Shown: piece after piece, positions 38,454 through 50,394 of the stretch
Layout of the letters: each line of letters starts with the position of its first letter
How positions within the stretch are numbered: the first letter of the stretch is position 1
Assembly (NCBI GenBank): GCA_015956445.1
Contig: WIUZ02000007.1
Span: 248,001 to 312,000 of the forward strand
Length of the DNA: 64,000 nt
Reading direction: 5' to 3'
From: Thelephora terrestris
Taxonomy: Eukaryota; Basidiomycota; Agaricomycetes; Thelephorales; Thelephoraceae
Notes under the pieces: model-generated
The model's input: the letters and a program-made list of their open reading frames with translations, nothing else
What the model was told of the DNA's origin: nothing
The model's database searches: none
Position numbers and translations under genes: made by a program

Positions 38454-41400
38454 TCAATGCCTCCGTACCACAGCTATCTGGAAATCCCACCCTCCGGCCA
38501 AGTACTTCACTTCCACAAGCCGGCGTATTTCCCGCCACCCATTCTCCACCCGCTCTAACGAGCCAACGTCCGTCACAACGTAGATAAAGTCCGAAGGAGA
38601 CAACAATGATCGCAACAGCGAGCCCAATAAAAACGCAATCAGTGCAATAAGGATCACCACCCTCAATGGGTACTCCTGCCTCGGCGTGGAAATGGCCCGT
38701 AATGACTGAGCAACCTTGGACGCATCCACGTATATCCCCGCTGGCTGAGTATCCTTTGCAGCCAAGTCCACCAAGTCTGTCGCCGACCCATTCATGGGTG
38801 TACTTGCCTTGGTCGAAAAGTGTGATAATGGGTTCTGATAAGACCCAAGGAAACCCAACAATCCCCCTGCCCTGGTCTGAGGAGTTGTTGTTTCGGGAGA
38901 AGCGGTCGGGGGTGACATCTGTCGAAAATGCCAAAAACCCAATCGGTCAATTTCTCCTGTCAAGGCCCCACGCCAGTCCGGGATTTGGCTCACGTTTACA
39001 CCGATATCCTGGCTGCTCGGTGGCTCTTCTTTCCCTTCCGTCTCCTTAGTCCCGCTCTCAACCGGTGTGATCGAAGTTGCAGAGACTGCAGGGTCAAGCA
39101 GGTGAACCGCCACTGCCACCGGCGTCTGGAACTCCTCCCACAGTATACCATCTCCAGAACTCCTGTAAACCGTCAGTTGTCAGGAAACCGGGATCCACGC
39201 GAACTGAAAATTACCTAATCAAAATATCAGACCGCGACGCTCTGCTGTCCAAGAGCTCCTCCCGACCCAGACTCGTCAACGCCTCCTTCTCGCCGATAAC
39301 CTCAACCTTCTTGCCCTCCGCCATGACGTGAGACGAATTCTCCCTATTCGCAGGCACAATCTCCACATCTACCACTGCCCCTCCCTTCTCTTGCAGGTCG
39401 ACCAACCATTGCGGTTTCGCTGGGGCTGTCCTGATCTCACCGGTCAAAGGATCTTGCAGTGTTGAACCGTGATACGGCGCCGTGGGAAGCGTTAACCTCA
39501 GAAGGTGTCTGGGTGGTCTATCTTCATGTAATCCAGAGGAGTGCAAAGGCGAAGAAGGCATTGCGTGAATGGTGACCATCAACGGCAGCACTTTGTCCGT
39601 CGCCTCGTTTCCCAGCGCCTGTCCAGGTGCTGGCAAAGTAATGAACTTTGCGTTCCGCCTTATCCTGGATCCTAGATTGACATCATACCCTCCGGGATAC
39701 AGCCTCGAGTCCACGACGATCTCCGCAACCAGCAGATCGACGGGTTGCCGAACCTCACCCCGGACCGTGAACACGGACGAAGATGATCTGAGCGCGTCCC
39801 GAGACCTCGACCTCCCAGAGAAAGAAGAGACCCTCTCTGATCGATTCCTGATCGTAGCGTACGACGTTGTGGAACTTGAAAGATCCTCTGCACCGAAGAA
39901 CTGAGGAGACATTGACACTTCTCCATCCTCCCGGTCCCCTTCTCGTTCCTTTTCCTTCAGGAATGGAGGTGTGAGCAAGCTCGGTCGTGGGGTAGACTCG
40001 TAATCATTGCCTCCCAATAGCGGCGACGAAGCCCTGGGCCGGAACCCAGAAGAAGACGAAGGAGTTGAATGTTGACTAGACCAGGTAACGAGTAGTGTGC
40101 TCCTGTAAATCCTCGCTTGTGGATCATACTTCGTCGCGACCGAAAGGCGGTTGTGATCACGTTTTTTCAAGGACCAACTACTCGAGACTTCTCCCGGCGG
40201 GTTCCCTTCGCTGGTTTTGTCCAAGAGCATGAGTCCATACGTCGGAAGACGCGTAAGGGGAGAGGGCGCCAACCCTTTGACGTAGGTTTCCACGGCGAGT
40301 ATTCCCCTTGCGAGGGTCACATTGAGACTCGTATTTGTGGCCGTTGGCATGGACCCTGCATAATCGACTGCGACCAGCCGTGTGCACCTCGTCGAGGGGA
40401 TCGTGTACTTCTCCGTTGTATAGGGATCGAGGGTCTCCAGTATCCATCCATCCACGAGGACGCGCCCGATAGGAAGAACGTGCGGGTTATACTTCGCAGC
40501 CGAGAACGAGGTGACCGAGTCAGGCGAGAACGAAGCCGAGACGCAGAAAATCGCCGTCCGAGAATCGTTGGAGTTCTCCCCCTCACCTTCCCTCGTTCTA
40601 ACCCTCGTCTTGGTAGGTTTTGCTCTCGCAAGCACCGAAGCCAAGTAAAACCCTCGGTCTCTAAACGGAAATCCCCCTTTATAAACGGTGAACGCCGTAT
40701 GACATCCATCCCTGAACACCTGGAAGGCCTGCGCGGAGCTGAATTGGGTGTCCCATTGCTTCTTGTAGTCGTAACTCGTGATAACGGAAGCCACCTCTTC
40801 AGCCGATATGCCTTCGATAACCTTCTCGCCTTTGTGCACTGGGATCGTGGTTGAGATTTCCGGACACACATTTCGATGAACTGGGCAGCCTTTATCGCCG
40901 ACGAAGGTCCAGCCATCCAGAGGGGGGTTCACGTGGGATTGTTGAACGTAGAGCAGGGCATCGAGGGCGTATTGCATGGGCGGTTTCGATGACGGTGGTG
41001 TGGTCTCGATTGCGGAAATAACGGGAGGTGACGAAGGAGGCGTGAAACTCTCTTGGGTAGTGCTTAAGGATCCAATCGTAAAAAATCGACCGAGTGGGCT
41101 AGAGAACTTGGGCATAACCGATATGGCGCTCAAGGGTGTAAGCAGTGATGAGCTGGCGGTGTCTGGCGGCCTGACCGGAGATTCAGCTCCACTAGAATCC
41201 CCATCGTTATCCTCAAACTGCTTCCTCCTCTTGATCCTGATCACCGGCGGCTGATCCAGAGGGACACGGAGGGGCTTTACCCGTTTCTGCTTCGTCAACT
41301 GCTTGACCTCGGACTCAGAAATCTCCTCCACGTCAACCGCTACCTTAACTCCGTTAACCATCACCAACCCCTTGTCCTTGGCCGAGCTCGTGATCCCTCG

Positions 41401-44318
41401 CCGAACGATAGCCTGTAACCGTTCATCACCAGCAAGGACGGCATCATGAGTGATTGTGATCCAAACTCCTCCTCCGGCTGCACTCAATCGATGCCTTCGC
41501 AGACACGTCAACGCTTGAGGAGGTGGGTCCACGACGATATCCAACGCTGATCCCCACGTGTCCAAGTCGCATCTCAACTCGCATTCCACGATCGGCATCG
41601 TCGAGTTCTTATCCTCCTCTTCCTTAGGTTCCGTGACTGTGACCGTGCTCGTGAAGGTCGAGGTCGAGGTCGTGGTGGTCCGCCGGCTCGAACAGACGGA
41701 GTACTCGATCCTGAAATTTCCTCGGTCGTGGTCATATCGAACGTGATCGACGCTGGCACCGTCTAGGCGGGTCATGACTGGAGGCCCGCCACACTTGATT
41801 ACGAATTCGCCAACGCCAGCTACCGCGGTGATCATTTGCTGCGGAATACTGTTCTTGTTAGACCATCCCTTGGGATCCGATTGCTCGAGAAGGGTGACGA
41901 GAGTCGTAGTGGGCGAAAGCGCCTCAATGGACCATCCTTGCAAGTCGATTTGGGTTCGGATCGTTTGGGGACTAACGGGAGGGATGAACGGGAATAGCGG
42001 CAGGTCGTCGACGGAGAATGCGAACACGTGAATGGTCGTGGGGGATTTGTAGACCGTCTTAAGTACCACGGCGTCTCTCCCGCTGTACGTATAAGAAATA
42101 ATTGCGGGACAAAAACGCGTGAGTTTACGTCCGGTTACCAAAACTTAGATGAGGTGCGATCGTCGCGTAGGAGAAATGGAACGTGATGTGAGGGATGAAC
42201 GTTGAACAGATTGATACGTACTTTGCAGGCCATATGGGTTTTGATTTCCAGTGCCAAACTTCTGATAGCTCGTTCACGTCTTCCAGGAGCACGCCATCCT
42301 CGTATGACCGATCCCATTGCGTCCTGGCCCCGGGTGTGACGATGGTGCTGTAAAGATCCCAAATACCAAGCCCAACAAACGTAGCCTCGGCGCGGAACAC
42401 CACAAGTGTTGGATCTATCGAATCAAGCTGGGTGACTGATACTCCGCGTGCCTCGGTTGCTAGGAGGCGGGTGAGATCAATTTGTTGCTCAGGAACCAGA
42501 TAAGATGAACTTTACTTGGTTTCCATTTTGCCTCTGGCTCTTGAAGCAAGGAGGAGAAATAGATGTAACTCCTCTTTACTCTAGACAAAATGGACTTCCT
42601 CGCTGAATCAGAACGCTCTCCAAGCGGCTCACCAGGTGTTGGCGGCCCGGGGAGTGCGGGACAGGGAACCAGATCCAGCGGCGATGTTTTGTTTGACCCG
42701 CCGATCGAAGACGGGAAGCTTTCGGTACTGCTCTCCGCAACGCTTGACGTCGAGATGGTTTGAAAACTGATCTGGGTAGCGCTAGTCGCGTCCTGAGTGA
42801 TTGGATTTTGGATCATCATCCCAGGATTGTAGGAAGAAGGATCTCGCTCCTCGACCATGTCGACTTTATGGGGTATCCCATTCAACCTCAGGGCACCGGG
42901 CGAGGAACCGGACTTTTCAATGGTGATCTGAACCTTCATTATCGAGTGTTCATCTAGCAACGGGCTGTGTTTGATCTGGAAAACGATGGTATCGTGCGGT
43001 TTTGGTGCGCCCGAATCAGGAGGGGGAGAGGGAGGAGAATTTCGAATTGCCTTCGCCAACCATGGCAGTCCCTCGACCTCTTTCGAGGAAGCCTTTACTG
43101 ACACCTGCACGTCCCATCCGTCAAAGGAAGGCAACGTACACTCCACCGCCCTCGTTAATCTCCTCGCTTCCCGGATCGCGTGCAATTCGTCGATGCCTTC
43201 GGTGGCGTGAAAGTGGGGGTCGCCCTCATCTGACACCACAGAGTAATTGAGGGTCAAAGCAACCCGGTCCACCTGGAACCGCGCCCGCTCAATTATAACG
43301 CCGTTTCCATAACCTCTCAATACAGGAATGTGATATCCACGCTCTTTGACGGTTGTGTACAAACCCAACATCATCGCAGAAAGTTGCTGCGCAGTTGCGG
43401 CGATAGAACCGAATGACCACACCGCGCGGAAATCATGTTGCCAAAAGTACGTTATCCGTACTCGGCTCGGATTGCGGGAGGATTGCTCGGTTGGTTGTTG
43501 TGAGGAGTATTGGACACACCAGGCAAAGACTGGATAAATCGATCGGATTTGATTAGATTGCGTTTGCCAACAAGGATCACAAGAGTGAGCTCACGTTTAA
43601 CGTCCGAACGGACATAGGGAGGAGAGGGTCGCAAATATGCTGGCTCGTCTGGGGAGCGAGGGAGGGAAGTGGAGATGTCGATTAGGGTTGTTGCGTCATT
43701 GAACGTGCGCGAGATCGTGACTGCATCCCGTGGACTATCGATGCACGCAAAGGGGAGTGTGCTCAGCAAAGGGAATGTCTCAGCGTGCAAGGACAGTGGG
43801 ACTCACTATGCAGGCCAACCTAGCGTGAAGTTGGTCTTGGATATTCTTGTGGTAGGATCCAGCATTTCTATGAGCGTAGAGCTTTCCACAGTCGGGTCCC
43901 ACTCCTTCCTGAGCTCTGGGGTGACCAAGGTTGATTTCCATGAGTCAAGGGGAATTAAATCTTCAGGAGCTAGAGTGACATCCAGCTGAACCCGATAAAC
44001 GTCCCCTGCCTTGGTGGATTTCTTGGAGAGTTTGATATTGTTCAAGTCCGGGGTGTGGCTGTTGGCCCGAACCTTGCCCTTAGTCTTCGGTTGGAATTGG
44101 GGAGAATCCGGACGAGAAGAAGAGGAGCTGGAGCCATCGCCAGTGCTGGGTGGGGTCGGAATTCTCTTCCAGTCGCTTGCTGGTGAAGTGAGGAATTGAC
44201 GGAACTGGGATTGCACAAGATCCAATGCATTGTACCATGAGTTCCGCAGCCTGGAGGTGTTGAGCGGGGAGTATCGTCGATACCTGAAGGCGAGAGCTTA
44301 CTCAGTTCCGTCGGACAT
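38454..44318 (-). CDS. Large START-domain protein with C-terminal membrane anchor
   Basis: Seven exons (44318-44302, 44250-43807, 43734-43595, 43529-42516, 42459-42222, 42082-39215, 39162-38454) sum in phase to 1809 residues. Three START-like lipid-binding modules are visible. The first, about 65-260, has WKSTLVTPELRKEWDPTVES and TNFTLGWPAYPRDAVTISR. The second, about 540-800, has LYSTIVTPGARTQWDRSYED and WPANGRDAVVLKTVYKS. The third, about 985-1230, has VITSYDYKKQWDTQFSSA and FRDRGFYLASVLAR. The C-terminus carries one hydrophobic span, VVILIALIAFLLGSLLRSLL (about 1742-1761), with a 48-residue tail. START folds bind sterols or phospholipids; a tail-anchored multi-START protein suggests lipid transfer or sensing at a membrane contact, which is inference. 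The first coding exon is only 17 nt. A shorter 18 bp splice would also keep frame but is too small to be credible. Confidence 0.8.
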
Positions 44319-44724
44319 GATAGCTCCGTTTAATGTGGGGATAAGTTACGGACGTCGAGGTCGGGATCCGTGGCGTGCAACTTAAGCGAGCTTTTATTAC
44401 AGCGGACATGTGACTCTAGAGCCATGACACGTTTACATGCGCTCGGTTTGCGGTTTCTCGTTTTGTGGGGACGCAGAATCCCCAAAGGTTCGCATCGCCC
44501 GCGTTCAAGCTCAAGGCATGCGCACTTGTCGTCTCCCCTCTAAATTCCGTCAATCCTCGACGCGCCTTGAAGACACCTCGCGCGGTCCGATGCACCCGGG
44601 ATGCTCTCTATCGGCAACTTCCATTGCTTAAACCGTTGCTGGTTATAACCGTTGTTTTCTCTCGAAAAGTATTAATAATAATCGGATTTCGCGGTTCAAA
44701 CGTTCACCCCCGCACATTCAAGTA
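44319..44724. promoter_or_regulatory. Divergent promoter, START gene / pyridoxal kinase
   Basis: 406 bp separate the start codons of the minus-strand START gene and the plus-strand pyridoxal kinase gene. The region must drive both. No canonical TATA box is obvious on either side; AATAATAATCGG near 44666 is the most A/T-rich part. Confidence 0.5.
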
Positions 44725-46006
44725 ATGTCAACAAGCCAGCGGGTGCTCAGCATACAGTCCCACGTCACCTACGGGTACGTAGGGGGCAAGGCTGCTGTCT
44801 TTCCTCTACAGTGCCTGGGCTACGATGTTGACGTACGTGACCGAACTTCTCTGCATAGGGGTTCCACATTGACCCAGATATCAAGGTCGTAAACACAGTC
44901 AACTTCTCTAATCATTCAGGTACTCTCCCCGTACTTGAAGCCACCTCATCTTTTGATCGTTTGTTGAGCAGGTTATGGGAGGTTTGGAGGGACGAGGACC
45001 TCTGCTTCAGAGCTGAGGCAAATCCTGCAGACAATGGAGGAAAACCAATTTCCTGATCCGTCTAGACTTCTTACAGGCAAGTCTATTCCTCGATCGAAGC
45101 ACGTAACCTGACACATGGCCGACTGCAGGTTACATACCTGGCCCAGAGGCCCTGTCAGTCGTGCAAGAGCTCGCATCGAAACTGCGGAAGCGGCACCCAG
45201 AGCTCGTGTATCTCTTAGACCGTGAGTTTTCTGTTACATCATCAAATGCCTCAGCTGAACAGAAAGAGCGACCTCAGCCGTCATGGGCGATTCAGGAGCC
45301 CTCTATGTCTCACCAAGCGTGGTCTGCATATACAAATCGATGCTCCGGCTTGCCACCGTGATCACACCCAACTGGTTCGAGGTCGAGTGGGTGCCTGATG
45401 ACCTCCCGCCGCAAGCCATCACCCACTCATCACCGTCTCCGCAGGACCTTGACAAGCGTTAGAATTGAAGACCCACAATCGCTACGTGATGCGATCGGGA
45501 TTTTGCACGAGGAATATCAAGTCCCGAACGTCGTGGTCAGCTCTATCCCAATGAAACCTTGGCTTGCAAAGTTTCTACCAGATGATATACCCAAGGACCA
45601 GCCCACAGATCTGCTGTGTATTTCTTCCTCGAGAGGCAATCCTGGAAAGAACTCAGTAGTCCACGCATGCACAGTTCCTCTTATTCCCGGATATTTCTCG
45701 GGAGTAGGGGATCTCTTCTCTGCGCTCATCCTGGCTCATTTTGATCCTGACGGCAAATCACCACTCCCGGATGCTGTCGGAAAGGCGTTGTCGAAAACGC
45801 ACGACATCATTCGATTAACCAACGCTCACGCACAAACTTTGGACGAAGCGGATAGAACGACTACAGACGACGAATTAGACAGGAAGGATCCCATGAGACT
45901 TGTGCGTCGGATGCGGGGCAGGGAACTCAGGCTGATCCAGGGTCAAGATATCATCCGGGGTGAAGGTTCGAGTCGCGAGATGAAAGTGTGGGAAAAGTTT
46001 TGGTAG
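44725..46006 (+). CDS. BUD16: Pyridoxal kinase
   Basis: Six exons (44725-44832, 44886-44919, 44972-45076, 45129-45221, 45278-45386, 45445-46006) give 336 residues, close to the usual size. Pyridoxal kinase phosphorylates vitamin B6 vitamers to make the cofactor PLP. Landmarks: [20 protein letters not shown] at the N-terminus, [30 protein letters not shown], the ITPNWFEVE block and the ATP/anion-hole region [18 protein letters not shown] with catalytic Asp in GVGD. The third intron (45077-45128) begins with GC rather than GT, in the strong context CAG|GCAAGT, and is needed to keep [10 protein letters not shown] in frame. The gene is intact. It is named after yeast BUD16, the fungal enzyme. Confidence 0.92.
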
Positions 46007-46162
46007 TGTAGTCAATTATGTAACGGATCTGTTTCAAGCGATGTTGCTATTTTCGGAAACCTCCTTTTTCCTCTGTTACGGTCACCTTCGACGGTACTAC
46101 TCGCTCTCTCAACCCCACTCTCGTTTTTTCAAGACTTTTACGTTCATTTCACTTCCACCACC
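46007..46162. promoter_or_regulatory. Short tandem intergenic promoter
   Basis: 156 bp between the pyridoxal kinase stop codon and the next start. C/T-rich in its right half. It must contain the terminator of one transcript and the promoter of the next. Confidence 0.4.
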
Positions 46163-47734
46163 ATGGACGCTCATCATCGCATGCAAATGCACCGTCGTCA
46201 GGCGTACAGCGGAAATCCGTTCCAATCTACACCTGCGGTTTCTACCAGTCAGTTTCGCCCCTCACTGCACGTTATATGCGCCTCATGTCCAACCTCTAAC
46301 TGCCCCGGCGATCTATAGACAAACCTGCTTCGACCAGCACCCCGTCGCCTCCGACGAGCACTAACACCCCTCCGCCTTCTAGTAATACCTCTACTTCTTC
46401 TACTCTTTCCAGCACCTCCTCGTCGTCTTCCTCCTCCTCCTCTTCTTCGTCGACTTCGAGCTCTTCGTCCACCTCCACTTCTGTCACGTCCATAGCACCC
46501 ACCCCAACTCCGGCCACGGTTTGTTAAATTCATTTGCTTGGCAATTCAGTCGTACTGATTTCAAACAAATTAAGACCTTAGTTCACTCGACTCCGAAGAC
46601 AACGCTCCCGGCAACCTCGTTCACCCACCCCTCGCTCACTTCTCTCACCTCTAGCCCTTCTTCCACGAATAACAGCGGAGATGCCACCAATTCTGGCACG
46701 AACGTCTCTACGGGTGCCGTTGTCGGAGGAATTGCTGCCGGTATCGTGGGTATCGCCGGAATCATCTTCGCTGTCCTTTACTTCATTGTAGGTTTTCGTC
46801 ACCCTCCCCTAATCCTCCTTCCTCATTATTTGTATAGCGCCGTTTGAAGAAGAGAAGGGACGACGATGCCTTCGATTCCGACGTCTTTAGGCGCCAATCT
46901 AGGCTGCTTCACGACGAGCCTCAAATACTCCCCGATAACCACAGCCCGTTTGCCCCTCGCCCTCCAACCATGATCGAGAGGCGCATGAATTCTACGCCTG
47001 TTCAAGGCATGGGTAGCAACAACTACGGCCCTGGCCCCGCCTATGGCGGATACAACGAGTATAACGCTGGATACAACCACCCCGGTTTTACCCCCGGTCA
47101 GGTTATCTCACACCACCAACCGCACGCAGACCCCCGCATGCAAGGGCTCCCAATGTCTCCCCCAATGTCACCACCAATGTCTGTCAACCACGGCGATTTT
47201 GGCGCTGCTCAGTCTAGCTACCTGTCTAGGCAGCCGCCCACCAACGGCCCTGCACCTGTGGACCACAGTGCAGGTTACGTGGACTTGAGCAGGTCTAGCG
47301 TCACCCCATACCAGGCTGCTCAGTATGAAGAGATTCACCGTCGTTTGAACATGCCACCTCCCGAACCTGTTCTAGGCTCACTTGCTGAAGAGGAATACCC
47401 CCCAAAGGAACCTATCTCCAAGGGACCGTCTCCTTTCGCTGATCCTTCTGAAGATGTGCTTCCTTCCCCATCCCCGGTTCACTCAAACCTTAGCAGGGTT
47501 GATTCAACTCCGCCTAGGCTACCAGAGCTCAATCCGCCAATGACCCCAGTGTATGGATTATTCCCTATCCCTGCTGAGGTTCCAAACAAACAAATCGAGG
47601 TTTCTTCCCCCAATCTGCCGGCGGCTCCTGCTCCCGCACACGTTGCTCGCCCCAACCCCTCTAACCCGAATCAGAAGCGCCCAGACACCGTCTACACTAT
47701 TTATGACGACGAGGACGCTTACGGAGGTATCTAA
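46163..47734 (+). CDS. Single-pass membrane protein with Ser-rich stalk
   Basis: Four exons (46163-46247, 46319-46518, 46575-46787, 46838-47734) give 464 residues. Residues 30-140 are a Ser/Thr/Pro stalk with long serine runs, a typical substrate for O-mannosylation. A membrane span follows at about 143-167 (VVGGIAAGIVGIAGIIFAVL), then a basic stop-transfer block RRLKKRRDD. The 290-residue cytosolic tail is Pro/Asn/Gly-rich with repeated PMSPPMSPPMS and a Tyr-rich end. The layout recalls fungal cell-wall stress sensors of the Mid2/WSC kind, but there is no Cys-rich WSC domain and no clear signal peptide, so a missing 5' exon is possible. No family is recognised with certainty and no function is assigned beyond the topology. 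Confidence 0.7.
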
Positions 47735-48383
47735 ATGTGTCGAGCAAGTTTCTCTTGTGGCAGATTGCCGCGCGCCGGATTTCCCGCAGCCGCCTTCCCA
47801 CAGAAACTTCAGATGCATATATTTATCCGAATTCTTTTACGCTGGCTGTTGCTTGTTTTCCTACCCTGTTACGATAGGCGCTGTTGTTGTGCCTCACCGG
47901 TTAAGCGAGCCCCCTCTCGTTTAATACCCTCTTCTCGCCTCCCTCGACGATTGCTCTCATAGCTTGTTTACACTCACCAAGTTGTTGATTCCCGCACATT
48001 GTCCACGACCCTCAGGTGGATCGAGTGAGCTGCTGTTTGCCTTCGTTTCCCCTGCACGATTGTTCTTTGTCATGAGATGTCCTTGTCCTTCCATGTAGCT
48101 CGTTCTATCGGCCTTGTATTCGATAGGAGTTGACTGCATCCTCGTTGACCTTGACTCCAGTGCTCAAAATTTACGTTTCTCTTGTCGGTTTAGGGTTTCG
48201 ATTGTATCCTCGCTTGAGCGATTCTTGCCATATCTACACCGTTGGATACGTTATACTTGTACAACTTTATACCACCAGACCGTCCGTTTGGCTTATTATA
48301 TATAACCCAACTGCAAAGCTAATCGCCTATTTGTGTTCGATCGGAAGCTCACCGACACACTCGTTCTTCACGCTCAAACGATC
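47735..48383. other. Intergenic, promoter of F-box gene
   Basis: About 650 bp between two plus-strand genes. A TATATATAA element is present near its right end. No other feature was recognised. Confidence 0.5.
48297..48305 (+). promoter_or_regulatory. TATA element of F-box gene
   Basis: TATATATAA lies about 80 bp upstream of ATG 48384, a typical core promoter position. Confidence 0.5.
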
Positions 48384-50063
48384 ATGACGACTCCAGCCCC
48401 AGCCGATTGGCAAAACACTGGGACGTTCGGGCCAGAACAAGCAGACCTAGATGTTGCCTACGCGACGTCCTTACCTCCAGAAGCTTCCCTGGCATGGGTC
48501 GAAGCCCGACTGGCTGAAGTTCAATCCCATCTCGCGAACCTCGGCGCAGGGAGGAACATGCTCATCCCCATCTACCACCTTCCGAGGATCGTCTTGGTCC
48601 AAATATTTTCGTGGGTCGCATTATCCCACCCCTCGTCCAAGTCCGAGAAGGATCTCCACCGGTTTCCCATGAATCAGACCAAAGATCTCATGCACATCTC
48701 TCACGCGTGCAAGCTGTTCCGAGACGCTGCGTTGCATAGGCAGGAGTTGTGGGTCAGGGTTAATCTCAAATACCCGGACCTCGCGAAGGCGTTTTTGGAC
48801 AGGTCAGGGGATAAGCCCGTCACGGTGTTCCTTTATCCTCCCCGCCCGGAAGGCCGCGCTGTGAAGCGCCGAATTCCGTTGGAGGCCTCGACGCTGGAGA
48901 TCCTGCGACCGCACCTCACCCGAATCACAAACTTGGACCTCACGTTTACGACGCAGAGCCGATCCAGACACGATGTGGGGGACCCGCTCGCGATGCATAT
49001 GCCCGCGTTGGAGACTCTCCAAGTTCGTAATGTTTGGAAAGAAGGAGAGGACGTCGAAGGTTTTGACCCCGACTCTCCGGAAGTCCTGCCGCCTGTCTTC
49101 TCCACACCCAACGAGCCGTACCCCCGATTGCGAAAGGTCACGCTCATGGGTATAGACGCACCCTGGGATTCTTCGCTCTTCAACGGTCTCACGGAGCTCA
49201 ATCTAAGCCTTCAAACCCACGAACACGCCCCGAAGCTCGAGGAGTTCCTGAAGGTGTTGGCACAGTGCCCAGGATTGGAGAAATTACACCTCTGGAATTC
49301 GGGCCCCAAGGAGCTCCCTGATTCTCCGACAACGCCATATGTTGAAACGAAAGTCCGACTACCCCATTTACAAGACCTTTCGATAATTCAAGACCGGGGC
49401 CGATATATGGACACCCCCCTACTTCTCTCCGGAGTCTCCATCCCACCTTCCGCAAAGATCCACATCCAGTGCAACGAGGCCATAGCGCCAATAATCCCCT
49501 TCTCTGTAATGTTCCCTCCAGGGCACCCTTTCATAGCGGAGCTTCCGAAGTATGGGACCTTCAAGCACCTCCATTCTTTCACCTTCTTCCACTTCCGACT
49601 CATCGATGAGTCGGGCGGCGGGTCGCTGTCTTTCAGAGTCAATCGCCAGAATCAATCCGTCCCGGCCGCCGCGTCTATCCTCGATTTTTTCAAGGCCTTT
49701 GGCGAATCCGCTCGGTATGCGGAGATTTACCCCGGGTCTGATGGAAACCCGTGGGTCCAAGTACTCCGGACTCTTCCCAACGTGGAGTCCTTGAGGATGA
49801 AACGTGAACTCGACCACGGTGATTTCGTTTCGGCGTCGTCGACCGAAGTCTGCCCCAAGCTCAAGAAGCTCGCGTTCGAGTACTACTCTCACACCGCAGA
49901 CCATCAGTCGAAGTGGTTGGCCGTTGTCAAGGCTCGAGCGGCGAATGGGATGAAGTTGGAGGAGTTTAACTTGACCTTCGCGCAGGGGGAAGAGTTTCTT
50001 ACGGCTGAGGCGGTGAGCGAGCTTAAGTTGTATACGGGAAAGTTCTCGCGTCAAAAGATCTAG
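48384..50063 (+). CDS. F-box/LRR-like protein, intronless
   Basis: A single open frame of 559 residues. After a short N-terminal helix (ASLAWVEARLAEVQSHLANL) comes an F-box-like segment, IYHLPRIVLVQIFSWVAL, then HISHACKLFRDAALHRQELW, the classic order in the large F-box families of mushrooms. The rest has spaced leucine-rich strings such as LRKVTLMG, LTELNLSL and LEKLHLWN, suggesting a divergent LRR fold. F-box proteins are substrate adaptors of SCF ubiquitin ligases. These genes are greatly expanded and quickly evolving in Agaricomycetes; the target of this one is unknown. Lack of introns in an intron-rich neighbourhood is common for this family. Confidence 0.8.
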   Translation: MTTPAPADWQNTGTFGPEQADLDVAYATSLPPEASLAWVEARLAEVQSHLANLGAGRNMLIPIYHLPRIVLVQIFSWVALSHPSSKSEKDLHRFPMNQTKDLMHISHACKLFRDAALHRQELWVRVNLKYPDLAKAFLDRSGDKPVTVFLYPPRPEGRAVKRRIPLEASTLEILRPHLTRITNLDLTFTTQSRSRHDVGDPLAMHMPALETLQVRNVWKEGEDVEGFDPDSPEVLPPVFSTPNEPYPRLRKVTLMGIDAPWDSSLFNGLTELNLSLQTHEHAPKLEEFLKVLAQCPGLEKLHLWNSGPKELPDSPTTPYVETKVRLPHLQDLSIIQDRGRYMDTPLLLSGVSIPPSAKIHIQCNEAIAPIIPFSVMFPPGHPFIAELPKYGTFKHLHSFTFFHFRLIDESGGGSLSFRVNRQNQSVPAAASILDFFKAFGESARYAEIYPGSDGNPWVQVLRTLPNVESLRMKRELDHGDFVSASSTEVCPKLKKLAFEYYSHTADHQSKWLAVVKARAANGMKLEEFNLTFAQGEEFLTAEAVSELKLYTGKFSRQKI

Positions 50064-50394
50064 TGACGAGGGATGTACGAATGGAAGGGGGTGTAGACGA
50101 CAAAGCTTGGTACGAGGCATTTTTCTTTAATGTCCAAATCCCTAGGCTAGATGCACGCGCATAAAACCAGATGGTAACCTTAGTTTTGTCGGGTATCACT
50201 CCCATGCGAGGACCGTGGCTCAGCCAATGCGTGTACCAAGATTACATAAGAGTATCTATCGGCGGTGAAATTGTAGGTGGAGAGAAAAGTCGTGATCAAT
50301 CCCTGGGGTCCAGTCCTCCGAAGATGTACGTTACGTGTATACAGGAAGGATGAGAGTGTGTCCACCTTCAGCGTCCGAGTCCTCCTTAGTACCC
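50064..50394. other. Convergent intergenic region
   Basis: About 330 bp between convergent stop codons; presumed 3' ends of both transcripts. Nothing else seen. Confidence 0.4.

Noticed and set aside
44283-44300. 18 bp micro-intron after the START gene start codon
   Set aside because: It keeps frame but is far too short for splicing; the 51 bp alternative with a CTCCAG acceptor gives MSDGTELRNSWYNALD and is preferred.
46296-46517. Minus-strand frame with a run of acidic residues
   Set aside because: It is the antisense of the serine-coding repeat of the membrane protein; the Glu/Asp/Val run is a mirror of TCC/TCG/TCT codons.
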